Position numbers and translations under genes: made by a program. A DNA stretch of 64,000 nucleotides from Phaeodactylum tricornutum CCAP 1055/1. Lineage: Eukaryota > Bacillariophyta > Bacillariophyceae > Surirellales > Neidiaceae. Of the stretch, positions 49,601 through 59,476 are shown one piece after another (the first letter of the stretch is position 1; every line of letters starts with the position of its first letter). The notes under the pieces are model-generated. The model ran no database searches, was not told where the DNA came from, and was given only the letters and a program-made list of their open reading frames with translations. Location: NCBI RefSeq assembly GCF_000150955.2, contig NC_011693.1, positions 248,001-312,000 on the forward strand, given 5' to 3'.

Positions 49601-50918
49601 CGTTCACATTGTCACCCAATACTGCCTTGATATTCCAGTACGGCGTGGTCTCGAAGCACAACCGTTCACGCTCGCGTTGTACAACCATGGCCATACCAAC
49701 GGACTGGACCCGTCCGGCCGACAAGCCTGGCGCAATCTTTTTCCAAAGCACGGGTGATACGGTATAGCCTGCCAGACGGTCGAGCACCCGCCTAGTCTCC
49801 TGTGCGTGGACCAGATTTGTGTTCAACTCCACTGGCGACTTGACCGCTTCGAGAATTCGTGACGGGGTAATCTCGGTAAAGGTCACACGCTGATACCGAG
49901 ACGGCGCCAAATCCAAGACTTGCGTCAAATGCCAGGCAATAGCTTCGCCCTCCCGGTCAGGATCGGTAGCAAGTAGTACAAGTTCCGCATTGGCAGCGAG
50001 GTGCTGCAACTCTTTAACCAACGGTCCCTTGCCTGGTAACAAGACGTACTCCGGTTGATAGCCGTTCTCAAGATCGATACCGGCGATCGTGTAGGGGAAC
50101 TTTCCGTTAGGCTTGATTTGGTTCTCCTTTTTCTTCTTAGAAGTGTCTGATTTAGGCAGATTCCGAATGTGTCCCATGGAGGACGAGACTTGAAAATCGT
50201 ATGCCAGAGAGTTGTCCTTGACGTACGTGGCTAGAATTTTGGCAATCGTCTGGCATTTGCTGGGCGATTCCACAATCACTAGCCGATAGGGACGGTGCGT
50301 AGTCTGAGCGGTAGTCTTGCTTCGTTCCTTCTTCTTCTTTCTCGTCGACGGCGTTGTCGATACTGTCCTTTCCGCCCCCAAGCGAAAAGCACCGATCCTC
50401 GGTGTAACAACGACGGATCGTTGAGGGATATATCTCCACAGACAAGACCTCGAAATAGGAGCGTGTGATCGGAAACGCGTCATTTTTGAGGTGACGCTAT
50501 GCTGAGAAAAGGTCTGCACAAGGATTCTACCGCCTCGGACCGAGTATGCGGTTGCGGGCCAAAGCATGCAGCAGCCTGCCACAACGACAACGATCCACAG
50601 GCGAACAGCAATGATTTTTGGACTCGAATAGATTGGAAGGATTTCCATGAAATCAGCTTTTTGAATCTTTATCCTCGGACAGCAAGAAGGGTTGCGAAAA
50701 AAACCAAACTGGTATCCGAGAAAGCGTGCTTTCCGGCGACCTAGTCGGAATGGAAGGAACGAGTTGACAGTTAAAGAATGGCGAACGGAGGGACGAGACA
50801 TGAGCGATTTCTTGGCGTTCCGTCTTTCCCCTCGGTCCGTGCGGCTGCGGTTCAAAGTAAAATTGGAAAAGAGTTTTGAATTAAGTTTAAGAAATAGTTT
50901 TGAATTTAAAACATCCAT
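46626..50918 (-). CDS. Bacterial-type DNA topoisomerase I (TopA) with three C-terminal HMG boxes
   Basis: Single frame of 1430 residues from 50918. An internal ATG at 50648 (1340 residues, MEILPIYSSPKIIAVRLWIVV) begins a hydrophobic signal ending ATAYS-VRGG and may be the real start for organelle import. The Toprim domain starts at YRLVIVESPSKC and carries the Mg-binding DPDREGEAIAW. The catalytic tyrosine lies in GLISYMRTDSTHLS (residue 534 of the long form). Topoisomerase C-terminal repeats of cyanobacterial style follow (KVGLFVGPWGPYVQ, LKTGRYGAFLQWG, VKSGRFGMYVNW). After a linker come HMG boxes at about residues 1176-1245 (PKRPLSAYLHFC), 1265-1318 (RTKSAYFHFC) and 1368-1430 (PHRPLSAYMLFC). 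It would relax negatively supercoiled DNA, probably in plastid or mitochondrial nucleoids. The fusion is read through without any stop or intron. Confidence 0.9.
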   Translation of the reverse strand: MDVLNSKLFLKLNSKLFSNFTLNRSRTDRGERRNAKKSLMSRPSVRHSLTVNSFLPFRLGRRKARFLGYQFGFFRNPSCCPRIKIQKADFMEILPIYSSPKIIAVRLWIVVVVAGCCMLWPATAYSVRGGRILVQTFSQHSVTSKMTRFRSHAPISRSCLWRYIPQRSVVVTPRIGAFRLGAERTVSTTPSTRKKKKERSKTTAQTTHRPYRLVIVESPSKCQTIAKILATYVKDNSLAYDFQVSSSMGHIRNLPKSDTSKKKKENQIKPNGKFPYTIAGIDLENGYQPEYVLLPGKGPLVKELQHLAANAELVLLATDPDREGEAIAWHLTQVLDLAPSRYQRVTFTEITPSRILEAVKSPVELNTNLVHAQETRRVLDRLAGYTVSPVLWKKIAPGLSAGRVQSVGMAMVVQRERERLCFETTPYWNIKAVLGDNVNATLHSVNGTTIAAAGKDFSPQGQILRPGSSHKRHLLEGDANELVKVLSDAEFTVIQVKSTTRKQQPPQPFKTSTLQQEANRRLGMAVQQTMRVAQQLYEEGLISYMRTDSTHLSDDAECAIGVSVRGQFGPDRLWVGSSKTKRKPKDSKFAQEAHEAIRPALQPDGIFLEPRYLLQKVALSDQAERLYTMIYQRTLACRMPPIATNQTSVLIAGVQEGTTAHFRVSGSVVIDPGYTLAYCRDAEEENDEAYLPALREGQILNAGEILAVAHETQPPPRYNEASFVKELESLGVGRPSTYSGIVQILRDRAYVGSPRGDSAPRKSSKVVSGPAISAQRAAGGADFVGNAAARGPMVPSLSAFVVCSLLEKHCPAYVDPSFTARMEEQLDSIASGDRAGHLQRIAYLDEFYSGEKGLAAKIKRIEDTVDANEARRANLPTLNLDSRQNRKERAGAKVGLFVGPWGPYVQKDQELHVVEKPVSASLPPSMAADLSKITPGALVALLNAKQDGGLILGKHMKDDRNIRLKTGRYGAFLQWGDDGDKGTTTHSLPREKSSMQIGDGTVSDTQSLAFMIDLTLDEAIGYVSLPRTVSMLNDLPIVAAIGPYGPYLKYNNTFISLSQEDGDVLTVSAVIAENLVTDNLFKKSSKTARGVLAELGEKDGNLVTVKSGRFGMYVNWKRINVKMPSEYLESPGDLPLTEAWDLVQAKFDASGNGDGIHSTKSSKPRSKGSQELPAAPKRPLSAYLHFCAENRPQMTRTGKTLGEISKVLAKMWSETTVDDRKQFNAMAVESKRDYEERKRAWEGTCRQLQGDDNGHSSSRGRKRSVRRTKSAYFHFCAAKRRDVARSFKSLGDVSKELARLWAATTDRSEFEALAAAEKALDEVEGLPAAEKACSNDAGAKVDSSLLEMELFEKSVTTKRSYSTMSSSKPHRPLSAYMLFCREFRPTIVDCNNEKLPFGETAKRLALLWRECDDSTKAEFQRLAAERSQEN

Positions 50919-51076
50919 AGTATGTCAACATTCTTATAGGCAGATTTATTGATAGTTGCCAGTCGTCACTGACTGTGAAAAGGCGAAATGCGCGATGTGG
51001 AAAGTTTAATACAATAATTAGATTCTATCGAAACTACTTTTGAGGGTGTATGAATACAAAACGTAACAGTAGGTTC

Positions 51077-52600
51077 CTATGAAACTTGACCGAGACTATC
51101 GACGTAGTGCTTTACTTGCACGAGAATCGCTGATATCGCGTCTGCGTGTTGTAATGTATTGTGCTCCATCCCATAACTGAACACTTTGATAACTTTTGCT
51201 AGCCGCTCCTGCATGTTTACCAATCGATCACGATGGTTCAAGAGCAAATCTTCCAGAGTCGGAACAATGCATGATACACCACAAGTACCATTCACAGTAA
51301 CCATGAACTCGTTGTAGTCCAAACCCATTTCTGGCCAACCGTGGAAAGAACCCTTGGCAAAAGGATAGGCCCCGCGCGTTGACGTTGCCATAGACGCAAA
51401 ATGTGACCGGTAGCCTGGGTCTTTCGATGGAAAGTCCAATACTACCGGAATACATCCCGACATCATGACGTCGAACAGCCTTTTCTGCGGAGGTTCGTCG
51501 CCTCGCAAACAAGGGCAAAAGATTGCGTTGCGGTAGTCTTCTAGTACGCTGCGCTCGTTGGGCATGGTTCGGCGCCGACCCAGCGCCGAAATCAGCACAG
51601 GGAATCCAGCGATCGCCGTCACGTTACCGACAACCTTGAGAAAATCGCTACGAGGCATGCTGTTACCGGATATATAGGCGTTGAATTTTGCCACCATGGC
51701 GAACTTTCGGTCCTTTAGGGAACGGAGGTTCTTTTGAACGACCATTGGTTGATACTCCGGATTGGTGTTTACGTACGGCATCACAATTTGACCGCAATTC
51801 CGACCTATTCTGCACTGTCGGTCAACTGGCCCGATTGTTACCAAGAGCGGCAGCGAACCCATAAATTTGTTGGAGGCAGACCGTACCGCGGAAGAAAAAA
51901 ACAAATGTTTTCTACGGGTCTTTTTGTTGAAGTAAGCAAGTCGATCCAGTAAACGCGTTTCCACGTCCTCGTGGGACGTTTGATTGCAGTGAAAGTGTGC
52001 CTGACTTGGATACGGGACCACGAACAAATCCGCATCAATCGGATCGTAAGTTCGTAGGATTCCTTGATAGGACGAAAAAGCCTTGCTCAAAACCAAATCG
52101 CCGTTGCGGTTTAATCTGCGCTTGGAATACGGGCTGCGAGTAAGCCGCTTTTCCCCACAGACTGATTCACCCCAATCACATGTATCACTCAGACGGCGCT
52201 TCGCCTTCATACAACTAGCGCTATATTGCCACGTGTACTCATGAGATAAATTGTCGTATACATAAAATCGAAAAGTTTTTGGTTCATGCTGTGCCAGATA
52301 CTCGTTGGCTGTTGATGGCTCGGGTATAAGTAAACGTATGATCTCAGCCATAGCGGATGCTAATGTAGCTATCTCCCTCGTCCTACTCGACGACCCAACC
52401 TCAATAGATTCCGACTGAGAAGCGTTGGGAGGCAATGTTGCTAGGGCGTGCGGAAATGAAAACGAGCGGTCATGCGTTGGACTCCTCTGGGAGTCGACAA
52501 ATAGGAGATACAGAGCGACAGCAATATTGAGAAGTACCACGAATGCACTCAAAATTCTTTGATTCCGTGTAAAGCGAATGACTTCAATGGAAAGCATCAT
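51077..52600 (-). CDS. Exostosin-like (GT47) glycosyltransferase
   Basis: Single-exon 507-residue protein starting MMLSIEV. Residues of about 14-36 form one hydrophobic helix (ILSAFVVLLNIAVALYLLFV) after a short basic end, so it is a type II Golgi membrane protein. The lumenal domain has the exostosin order: FRFYVYDNL, then YDPIDADLFVVPYPSQAHFHC, HLFFSSAVRS, then AMVAKFNAYISGN, DYRNAIFCPCLRGDEPPQKRLFD and MMSGCIPVVLDFP, followed by PTLEDLLLN. The CPCLRGD...RLFDVMMSGCIPVVL block is the classical donor-binding motif of the family. Members transfer sugars to cell-wall or glycan acceptors; the sugar cannot be read from the sequence. Confidence 0.88.
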   Translation of the reverse strand: MMLSIEVIRFTRNQRILSAFVVLLNIAVALYLLFVDSQRSPTHDRSFSFPHALATLPPNASQSESIEVGSSSRTREIATLASAMAEIIRLLIPEPSTANEYLAQHEPKTFRFYVYDNLSHEYTWQYSASCMKAKRRLSDTCDWGESVCGEKRLTRSPYSKRRLNRNGDLVLSKAFSSYQGILRTYDPIDADLFVVPYPSQAHFHCNQTSHEDVETRLLDRLAYFNKKTRRKHLFFSSAVRSASNKFMGSLPLLVTIGPVDRQCRIGRNCGQIVMPYVNTNPEYQPMVVQKNLRSLKDRKFAMVAKFNAYISGNSMPRSDFLKVVGNVTAIAGFPVLISALGRRRTMPNERSVLEDYRNAIFCPCLRGDEPPQKRLFDVMMSGCIPVVLDFPSKDPGYRSHFASMATSTRGAYPFAKGSFHGWPEMGLDYNEFMVTVNGTCGVSCIVPTLEDLLLNHRDRLVNMQERLAKVIKVFSYGMEHNTLQHADAISAILVQVKHYVDSLGQVS

Positions 52601-53535
52601 TCAATGTTCCAATTGCAAATATAATGGATCAGTAAAGGTGGCAAACAGCAGCACGAATGGACTTGCACACTTAAACCTACTTCTGGATTGTTCGTAAAAA
52701 ATGAGTCTTAGCATGCACTCGGACGACATCAGGCGGGTCAGTCCTCGGTAAATGGCAAAATGACCCGGGAAATTGCGTCATAAGAAGTTTGTTGGGCTAA
52801 GAGTAAAACTGAATCGTTTTTCCTTTCTATTTCACTTTTGATACGCGGTATCTCCATTGCCCTGTAAATTTCTGTTGCCCACCTCATAGCTCCAAAATCA
52901 GAGTCAACACAAAACCCTCTATATCAACTTTGTATGTCGTATCAATTTCTTCGGAAACAATTGCGGTAGCCTCAATTTGAATCGAAATCCATTGGGAGCC
53001 TCTGCGAGACGTGGTTGGAATTTCTTTACCGAGCCAAGTGAACGCAGAATTAGAATGCGACCTGACGCAACTATGTTTTGAAAAAGCAGATCTTGAGCTG
53101 AACGAGAAATTGTTTTGAAAATCCACGCAAACTTAGGGCAGTCAAATTAGTTTCTCTAGTAGGTGCCGAGCGAGTTTACGGAGATTTGAATCGACCATGT
53201 CAATTTTTCCGCATCGAACGCTTCCCACTCCGCTCTCCGTGCATATAAGTATCCCTTATTATTAAGCCATTTCCTTTGTGCAGTGTAATCAATGAAACGA
53301 GGCAAGTGGCGGAATACGAAAGAGGTTCATGTTTTGTTCATTGCCATGTATGACGGCTTTTCGAATTGCAAGTAGTCCATAAGGTTAGCAAGGTAGCACT
53401 TTTGGAAGCTTCTGCTATTCAATGTCCACAGGCGAGGGCAAGGCTCAACTCCATTTTCTGGGGGCATACACTCCCAACGGAAACAAAGAAAAGAGTCAAA
53501 GTCCGGTAAACATAGATAGCCATTGGTATAGATGA
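52601..53535. other. Intergenic region of about 930 bases
   Basis: Promoter of the glycosyltransferase gene and 3' flank of DDI1. A minus-strand frame of 80 codons (52884-53126) was looked at and shows nothing recognisable. Confidence 0.35.
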
Positions 53536-54816
53536 TTAGTCTTTCATCGAGGGATCATCTTCGCTTTCTTCTCTCTGTCTTCGCAAGAATTCCTCGTTGG
53601 ACTTTTGCGGGTCAAATCCTTTCGTACCGCCCTGCGCCTCGGCCAGGTCCTTTTCGTGCAAGAACGGCGTCTCCATGTATTGTCCCGGGGCCAACCGAAA
53701 TTTGAGCACACCCCGCTCCAAATCAATCGAACATGCATGCCGCTTCATCATATCCAAACCCAATAAAAAGGGCATTTCCGCCGCCCCCTCCCCGGGATCA
53801 TCCATCACTGTCACCGAACACGGGAAATAGGAATCGCCTATTTGCATTTGCACCATATGGATACGTCCGAGAATTTTCCCGGTACCGACACCGACGGCCG
53901 TACCAGCAAAACGTTCGTCGATCAAATCGAGCACACCGCATTGTGTTGCCGTTTTCTTGCTCATAATGGTTGCTTGTGCGCCGGAGTCGCAAAAGGCCTG
54001 AATGGAATGGCCGTTAATGTTGGCTTCCACGTACAGCATTAGTACGCGTCCCATAGCCTCGGGATATTCGTTCATCATTTGGTAATACTGTTCCTGAATA
54101 AATTCTTGGCTGCTCTGCTTGGCAAAATACCGTTTGGCTTCGATATCGCCGGGATTTTGTACCAACCGGCGCTTCATATCTTGCTCGATATGATAATGTG
54201 AACTATTCTGGACGGCCTTTTGAATGCCACCCTTGACCATTTCTTCCCGCCATATGCGGACGGCCTCTTCCAGCGATTGGGATTCCAGTCGGACGGCGAG
54301 CCGCGGATTATGGTAGTTGAGTTCCTTCCGTAAATGCTCTTTCGAGAATAGCAGAGATACAAAGGTATGAGGATGCGGATTGTGCGCCACGGCATCGCTC
54401 AAGCTCATCCCGGGATAGTACGAGGGAGCAGGGGCAACCTCCGACAACAGTGACGCCGAGGCTGCGTTTGTAGATCCAGCACTTTGCGCCGCGAACAGAT
54501 TGCTAAAGTCTAAACCTCCGCTTCCCGCCGGCGTAGAAGCCGTCGGTGGTGGGGCAGAAGGAAGGGCGGCAATGGCACTCTGCGCCGCAATTAAATCTCC
54601 ATTGACGATGCCGGCCGCTTTCAAACTTGACGAAGGATTTGATAGAAGCTTTCCGTCTTTGTAGAGTCGAACGTTTCCGTCGACACCGAACAAAGCCTTT
54701 GCCCAGTCCAAGAGTTCGGCAATGGTTGTCGAGGGGGACAATGGAAAGCTTTCGGATTGCCCCGATGCCGTCGAAACGAGTGTCACCGTAATATCTACAG
54801 CTGACGATGACGACAT
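53536..54816 (-). CDS. DDI1-like ubiquitin-domain aspartyl protease
   Basis: Protein of 426 residues starting at MSSSSAVDITVTLVS; an upstream in-frame ATG exists at 54909 but the preceding residues are not conserved. The N terminus is a ubiquitin-like fold (LDWAKALFG, VRLYKDGKLL, AAGIVNGDLIA). A middle helical domain is present (HNPHPHTFVSLLFSKEHLRKEL, EEAVRIWREEM). The retroviral-like protease domain has MLYVEANINGHSIQAFCDSG with the catalytic Asp in CDSGAQ, then ILGRIHMVQMQIG and LLGLDMMKRHACSID. I see no C-terminal UBA domain. DDI1 is a proteasome shuttle and protease of ubiquitinated proteins. This is a host gene, not a retroelement. Confidence 0.92.
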   Translation of the reverse strand: MSSSSAVDITVTLVSTASGQSESFPLSPSTTIAELLDWAKALFGVDGNVRLYKDGKLLSNPSSSLKAAGIVNGDLIAAQSAIAALPSAPPPTASTPAGSGGLDFSNLFAAQSAGSTNAASASLLSEVAPAPSYYPGMSLSDAVAHNPHPHTFVSLLFSKEHLRKELNYHNPRLAVRLESQSLEEAVRIWREEMVKGGIQKAVQNSSHYHIEQDMKRRLVQNPGDIEAKRYFAKQSSQEFIQEQYYQMMNEYPEAMGRVLMLYVEANINGHSIQAFCDSGAQATIMSKKTATQCGVLDLIDERFAGTAVGVGTGKILGRIHMVQMQIGDSYFPCSVTVMDDPGEGAAEMPFLLGLDMMKRHACSIDLERGVLKFRLAPGQYMETPFLHEKDLAEAQGGTKGFDPQKSNEEFLRRQREESEDDPSMKD

Positions 54817-55569
54817 GTTGGAGAATGAAAGAAGACTTGCTGAAACGGATCTAGAGGCACGTCGAAGGATACATGATGAGTGGAAATGATGAATAACAAT
54901 GCTTTCCAATTGCTGTCACTCACAGATCACAGTCAGTCAATTCCGAGCAGGCAGACAACTGCGCTGTGGAACGCCGTCGACGTCTGCAGAACAAAGTTCG
55001 TGTTGCGACGCAGTTGAACACAATCAGATTAGATATTCTATCGCGGATGCTCTGATTGGTCGAGAAATTGATATTCTCCATCAAGAGAATGACATTCTCC
55101 TTTATTAAATAAAATTGTTTTCAAAAGTCATTAGTCATTCTTGTGTTGGATTGCTGGAGCCGTTGGTTTGAGCTTCGCTCCCCCCTTGTGCTGATCATGA
55201 GCTGTGAACCCCTATTTTCCAATATGTTATGATAGTATTCCGTTAGCTACATTGACACTGTAACGGACTGGATTGCAACCTTTGCTGGGACCAGAATGAA
55301 TACCATGACAAGGTTGATTGCAAGCAACACATTTAACAGCTTAACTGGTAGCATCTAATGACTACTGGCACTTCAATTATATCAAGAAACAAAATTCATG
55401 CATTCATTTCTCAGCATCTATTGTTCACTTGATTCTTGTCACCAGCCACAAAAAGATATTTATAGCGAAACCCATCATGTCTTTTCCAAGTGTGCATATT
55501 CTCACTGCAGTGTTGCTGTTGTCACACCAAGGAAAGTTTGGAAATGATTGAAGCTTTTGGAATACCCAA
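54817..55569. other. Intergenic region, nothing recognised
   Basis: About 750 bases upstream of DDI1, AT-rich from about 55080. No gene, repeat or RNA is visible. Confidence 0.4.
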
Positions 55570-56450
55570 TGATGAAAGCATGTGCTTGGGATAAGGAAGG
55601 AGTTAATGGTGTCAATTTGTCTCGGATGTGGAGCAGGGCTGTCCAGCCTCACGTCTTCCTTGTTACAACAAGCTCACATTTGAGTCGTTTCTGCATACCA
55701 ACCTTCATTTTGTTGACTGTGATATACTGCATTGGTCATTGTTCCTATCCACAACCTGCTTTCTCAAGTTGGTGCTTTAGTTTGTCGGAAATCTTGGGCA
55801 TGGTCCAATTTGGCATTGTTTGGGGGTCTAGTGCTACTTGTGATTCCGCAATTCCTGCTGCTCTCTTTGCTTGTCAGCGCACTTCTCCAGGACGCATCCG
55901 ACAGTACCAGTCTGACAAGTGCTTTGATGCACAGTCCTACACAGTATGCTCCACAACCGTAACTGGTGTCGCAACTTCCACCACGTTGCGGAAACAATCC
56001 ATTCCGGATTGTGGACCCCCCGACGGCGCCTTCGGCGTTCCGCTGTATGCACAAACAGCCGCACCCAATCTCCATTCCAACATACACTGTGTGGGCAGCG
56101 TGTGGAAACAACGCTTGTATTGCTGCGACTTTCTGTGCTTTAACGGAGCGACTTTGTGGTCTTCCAGTCCGCCCGCGAACAGGCGTTGTCGACCGCTACC
56201 ATCCCACGGCCCTTTAAGAACACGTCGGATACCATGCTACGGTGGGGCCCCAACCGCACGCAGATGGTGTCCATTGGCAGTTCTCGGTGTTGGATAACAT
56301 TTCCCGGTGTACACGCTGCTGCACATGTTGGACCTGCTGGAACGGCACCCTTTGTTGCTGCGGTGCGTGCTGAGGGACGGTCTCCGCGGACTGTGGGCGT
56401 CGTGCGACTTTCGCCCATGCGTAGATACAGTAAATCCTAATCAAATACCG
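55570..56450. other. Unresolved coding-like stretch
   Basis: The base composition becomes GC-rich from about 55960 to 56420, like neighbouring coding regions, and several long frames overlap on both strands. On the plus strand, a frame from about 55548 to 56297 starts on a non-ATG codon; a second frame has a hydrophobic piece (LALFGGLVLLVIPQFLLLSLL), is interrupted by one stop near 55960 and continues to about 56217; a third spans 56156-56440. None gives a known domain. An intron-containing gene or a decayed gene is possible. Confidence 0.25.
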
Positions 56451-56482
56451 GTTTGCCACAGTCTCTATTTGGAGTCGATGAT

Positions 56483-57246
56483 ATGTCGTTCGGAGAATCA
56501 ATAACTAGGCCACGGGTCTGCCTTTGCCGAGTCAATAAGATAAGTCCAATCGAAGCCGTCAATGAAAGCAAGGCACAGGTGGTTCCGAAAACCAATCAAC
56601 AAATCGCTTACACGTCAGACATTCTTCAAACTTCAGTGACACCGGCCAAAGATACAAAACCTCGACCGTTCCAGTTTCGGCAGGAGACGGAACACGTACG
56701 GAATCTGAGATAACGTCCGGAAGCGTACATGTCGAACTTCTTTGCCAACCAGAACCGGATAAAAACCTCTTTAAGCCACGCCACGCGCAATATCACTAAT
56801 CTCGGTCACAGTCAATACAGAACTGTTTTCAGGGCCCCGCATATGACAATGACAACCTCCTGAGTGAGGAAGAAGACATGAGCATTGCTCTTGGTTGGCC
56901 ATCAATGCCAATTGTGCTAGAGGATGCGACGGACCTTCGTTCTCTGGTTGACTCGATCACAAAAAGTCCCATAAGCTCGGTCTCGACACGTCCCGTGTCC
57001 TTTGCTCCTGCCGATCCGTTTCCAAGCACCCTAGAGACACACACTCTGTGTTACGGTATACACCATCGCGACATGTCTGTGCGACAGGTAAAAGATACCA
57101 ACAGGAACGTGGGTGGTGATCATGTTGATGACGGCGATGGTACCGTTGAATTTGTGTCGGCCTTATTGTACGACACGATGTATTCGCGGGATGATTATGG
57201 GAATCCTTTGGAAGAGGATACAGGAAAGGATTATACGAATGAATGA
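56483..57246 (+). CDS. Possible two-exon hypothetical gene
   Basis: Not recognised. Exon 56483-56695 from ATG MSFGES to a possible GTACGG donor, then a CTGTTTTCAG acceptor and exon 56833-57246. Both junctions are in phase 0 and the intron would be 137 nt with a CTAAT-like branch sequence. The joined product has 208 residues: a basic, Thr/Pro/Lys-rich first part, then an acidic block (YDNDNLLSEEEDMSIALGW), a Ser/Pro-rich part and a final acidic tail. A further exon upstream in the GC-rich stretch is possible. The splice call rests on phase and signals only. Confidence 0.35.
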
Positions 57247-57849
57247 TAGGATCCAGTCCCACGAATTATGAGGGAGTAATCAAGGAGGAATGAATACTCG
57301 CTACAAGATTCTGTGTGGGATTTATATTTAGAAGAAGAAGACTCGTACATGTGAGTAAGACTATCTGGAACATGGTAACGGCAGTCCAGTGAACTGGACC
57401 TCCCTAACCTGATGGACTAGTAGAAGAATAATCTTCCTCTCATTGTTTTAGAAAGTCATTGATCCAAGTATTGCGTTAGCATAGGTCCTCGTATCCGCTG
57501 TCTAACCCGTGGGGAGCGTCGTAAGCGAGTTGAGTTTTACAGTCCCTAGGCTCGCTTAGGTGTATCGCAGGTCGTTCATAATAACGCCCAACCTTCGTTT
57601 ACCAGACTTTGTCGACACTGCGTTTTCCTGTCTTTCGTACGTACATTGGTTGTACTACGTAACACTCTGAAGCCCCAACCGTCAGCGTTAACGCACTATG
57701 GTCTATCGGAAAAACTTCCATCCCGAGAACAGCAACCTCAAATTGCTGGCTTCGAAAGCCTGGAACTTGATAATGCCAATTATCGACCAACAAGTGTGGC
57801 ACACTCCGGAACGAGCGGGGAACATCCACCCTTAGGCTCACATGCCATC
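57247..57849. other. Intergenic region upstream of HSF gene
   Basis: About 600 bases. The HSF frame is open upstream of its first in-frame ATG from 57646 on, so an upstream exon with a short Ser/Pro-rich leader cannot be excluded. Confidence 0.35.
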
Positions 57850-59131
57850 ATGTCTAGCCCGGGCCGTGGCGCAGCAGAGGCTTTTCCTGAGAAGCTGCAC
57901 AATTTAATCCGAAAGCTCTCTGAAGACGGGTACGAAAACATCATTTCTTGGCAACCACATGGTAGATGCTTTCGGATTCACAAACAGGATGACTTCATTC
58001 GACAAAATTTTCCAGTGTGAGTTTTGGCTCTATTGTATTGTGTTTTGGTCAAGAGACTTCTCCAAGTCTTTGTTAACTAACATAGACTGTCTGTCACTTC
58101 TTTCTTTACAGATACTTTCCCAAGATTAAGTTTGCATCCTTCCAAAGGCAACTCAACTTGTATGATTTCACCCGCGTTGCGTGGGGAAATGACAAAGGCG
58201 GATATTTTCATCCACTTTTTCTTCGAGGACAACCTACTTTATGCAAGCGGATGAAGCGGCGGGACCCAGCACACAGAGCTGTCCTCTCAGACTCTCCGTA
58301 TGCAGCAACTCCTGACTTCTACAAGATGCCATACTCCCATGAGAACTTACCCCAAAAGGTAACACAACCAAAACCGTGTATAAAACCATTTAACTTTCCC
58401 TTGGTGCTGCATATGATGCTACAGGAATGTAGTGCTGATGTCGCCTCATGGGACAATAGTGGCACTTGCTTCTTTGTATGGCAAGACAAACTGTTTTCCT
58501 CGACTTGTCTTCTGAAGTAAGTACAGCATCACATTCAACTCTCTTTCAATTCGCTTTCTCATTTACGTATTCTATCAGATTCTTTCCAGGCTATAGCATT
58601 CCGTCATTTGAAAGAGAATTGGGGGCACACGGTTTCCATTGCATATCATCTGGAAAAGAGAAAGGAGGTTGGTACCACAAATTTTTTCGCCGCAATCAAC
58701 TACACCTTTGCAGTCAGATTTGTTCACTGTCAGTGGAACATATCCAAACTGATGCAATACATCCGCATGTATGTTGCCCAAGCTCAATGTTAGGTAGCCA
58801 ATACAGTGCTACTTTGTCATACATGCCTCCTGCTATTGATGATGAACCAAATATTACTGTTGTGAATGCACTTTTACCCAATCCTTTCCCCTCAAACTTG
58901 CCAGCCCGCAATGCGGGATATAAGCACCCCAAGGTAGACAATGCCTTTATTCTTCCTAATGTTTCCCGCCTCCATGAATTTCTTCACGAAGCCCCAAATC
59001 TAAATCAATCACGACACGAAAGCTGGTCGAAAGCTGGTCAACAATTTCTTCCCAATCGTCTATCTGACTTTGGACAAAAGATATTATTGGTAGTCTCCCA
59101 AGATTTCCTGGCTTATTTGTTATTGGTTTGA
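57850..59131 (+). CDS. Heat-shock-factor protein with two tandem HSF DNA-binding domains
   Basis: Three exons, 57850-58016, 58112-58516 and 58579-59131, with introns of 95 and 62 nt (GTGAGT...CAG, GTAAGT...CAG), giving 374 residues. First domain, residues about 11-105: FPEKLHNLIRK, IISWQPHGRCFRIH, then after the junction YFPKIKFASFQRQLNLYDF and GGYFHPLFLRGQPTLCKRM. The recognition helix SFQRQLNLYDF is intact. A linker of about 35 residues leads to a second, weaker domain: FPLVLHMMLQEC, SWDNSGTCFFVWQ, then after the second junction FFPGYSIPSFERELGAHGFHC and WYHKFFRRNQLHLC. Each domain is split by an intron at a similar place (NFPV-YFPK and CLLK-FFPG). The last ~140 residues have no clear coiled-coil. 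It is likely a DNA-binding regulator; target sites unknown. Confidence 0.87.
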
Positions 59132-59476
59132 AGGATTTCATTGACTGTGAGTTGCCCCAATTACGACTCAAAGAGATAAAAATATTAGCAAATCAAACAC
59201 TCTAAAGTAAACGTGTAGTCTATGCGTTGTCAGAGCTGTAATGGAAATTTGACAGTTTCTGACCAAAAAGAAATTGTAGGTGCCCGCCCTGACAGTAAAC
59301 CGTGAGCTGACGGAAAACAGCGACAAGGGACACAGCAGCCAGGCACGATCCATGTTATCATCCAAATCCATTGCTATCAATTCGTTTTTCACTCGAAAGC
59401 AATCAGGGGAACGACTTGTAAAATCACACTTTCACTGCTCATCCCATTACCTTTAGAGAAAAAACTAAACAACCGG
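59132..59476. other. Intergenic region
   Basis: About 345 AT-rich bases between two plus-strand genes; no gene seen. Confidence 0.4.

Noticed and set aside
53536-54816. Retroviral-like protease domain as trace of a retroelement
   Set aside because: It sits between a ubiquitin-like domain and conserved DDI1 flanks in one frame, so it is the host DDI1 gene.
58466-59131. Separate second HSF gene
   Set aside because: Splicing at 58516/58579 keeps the frame with the upstream exon and the second domain starts before this point, so one gene explains it better.
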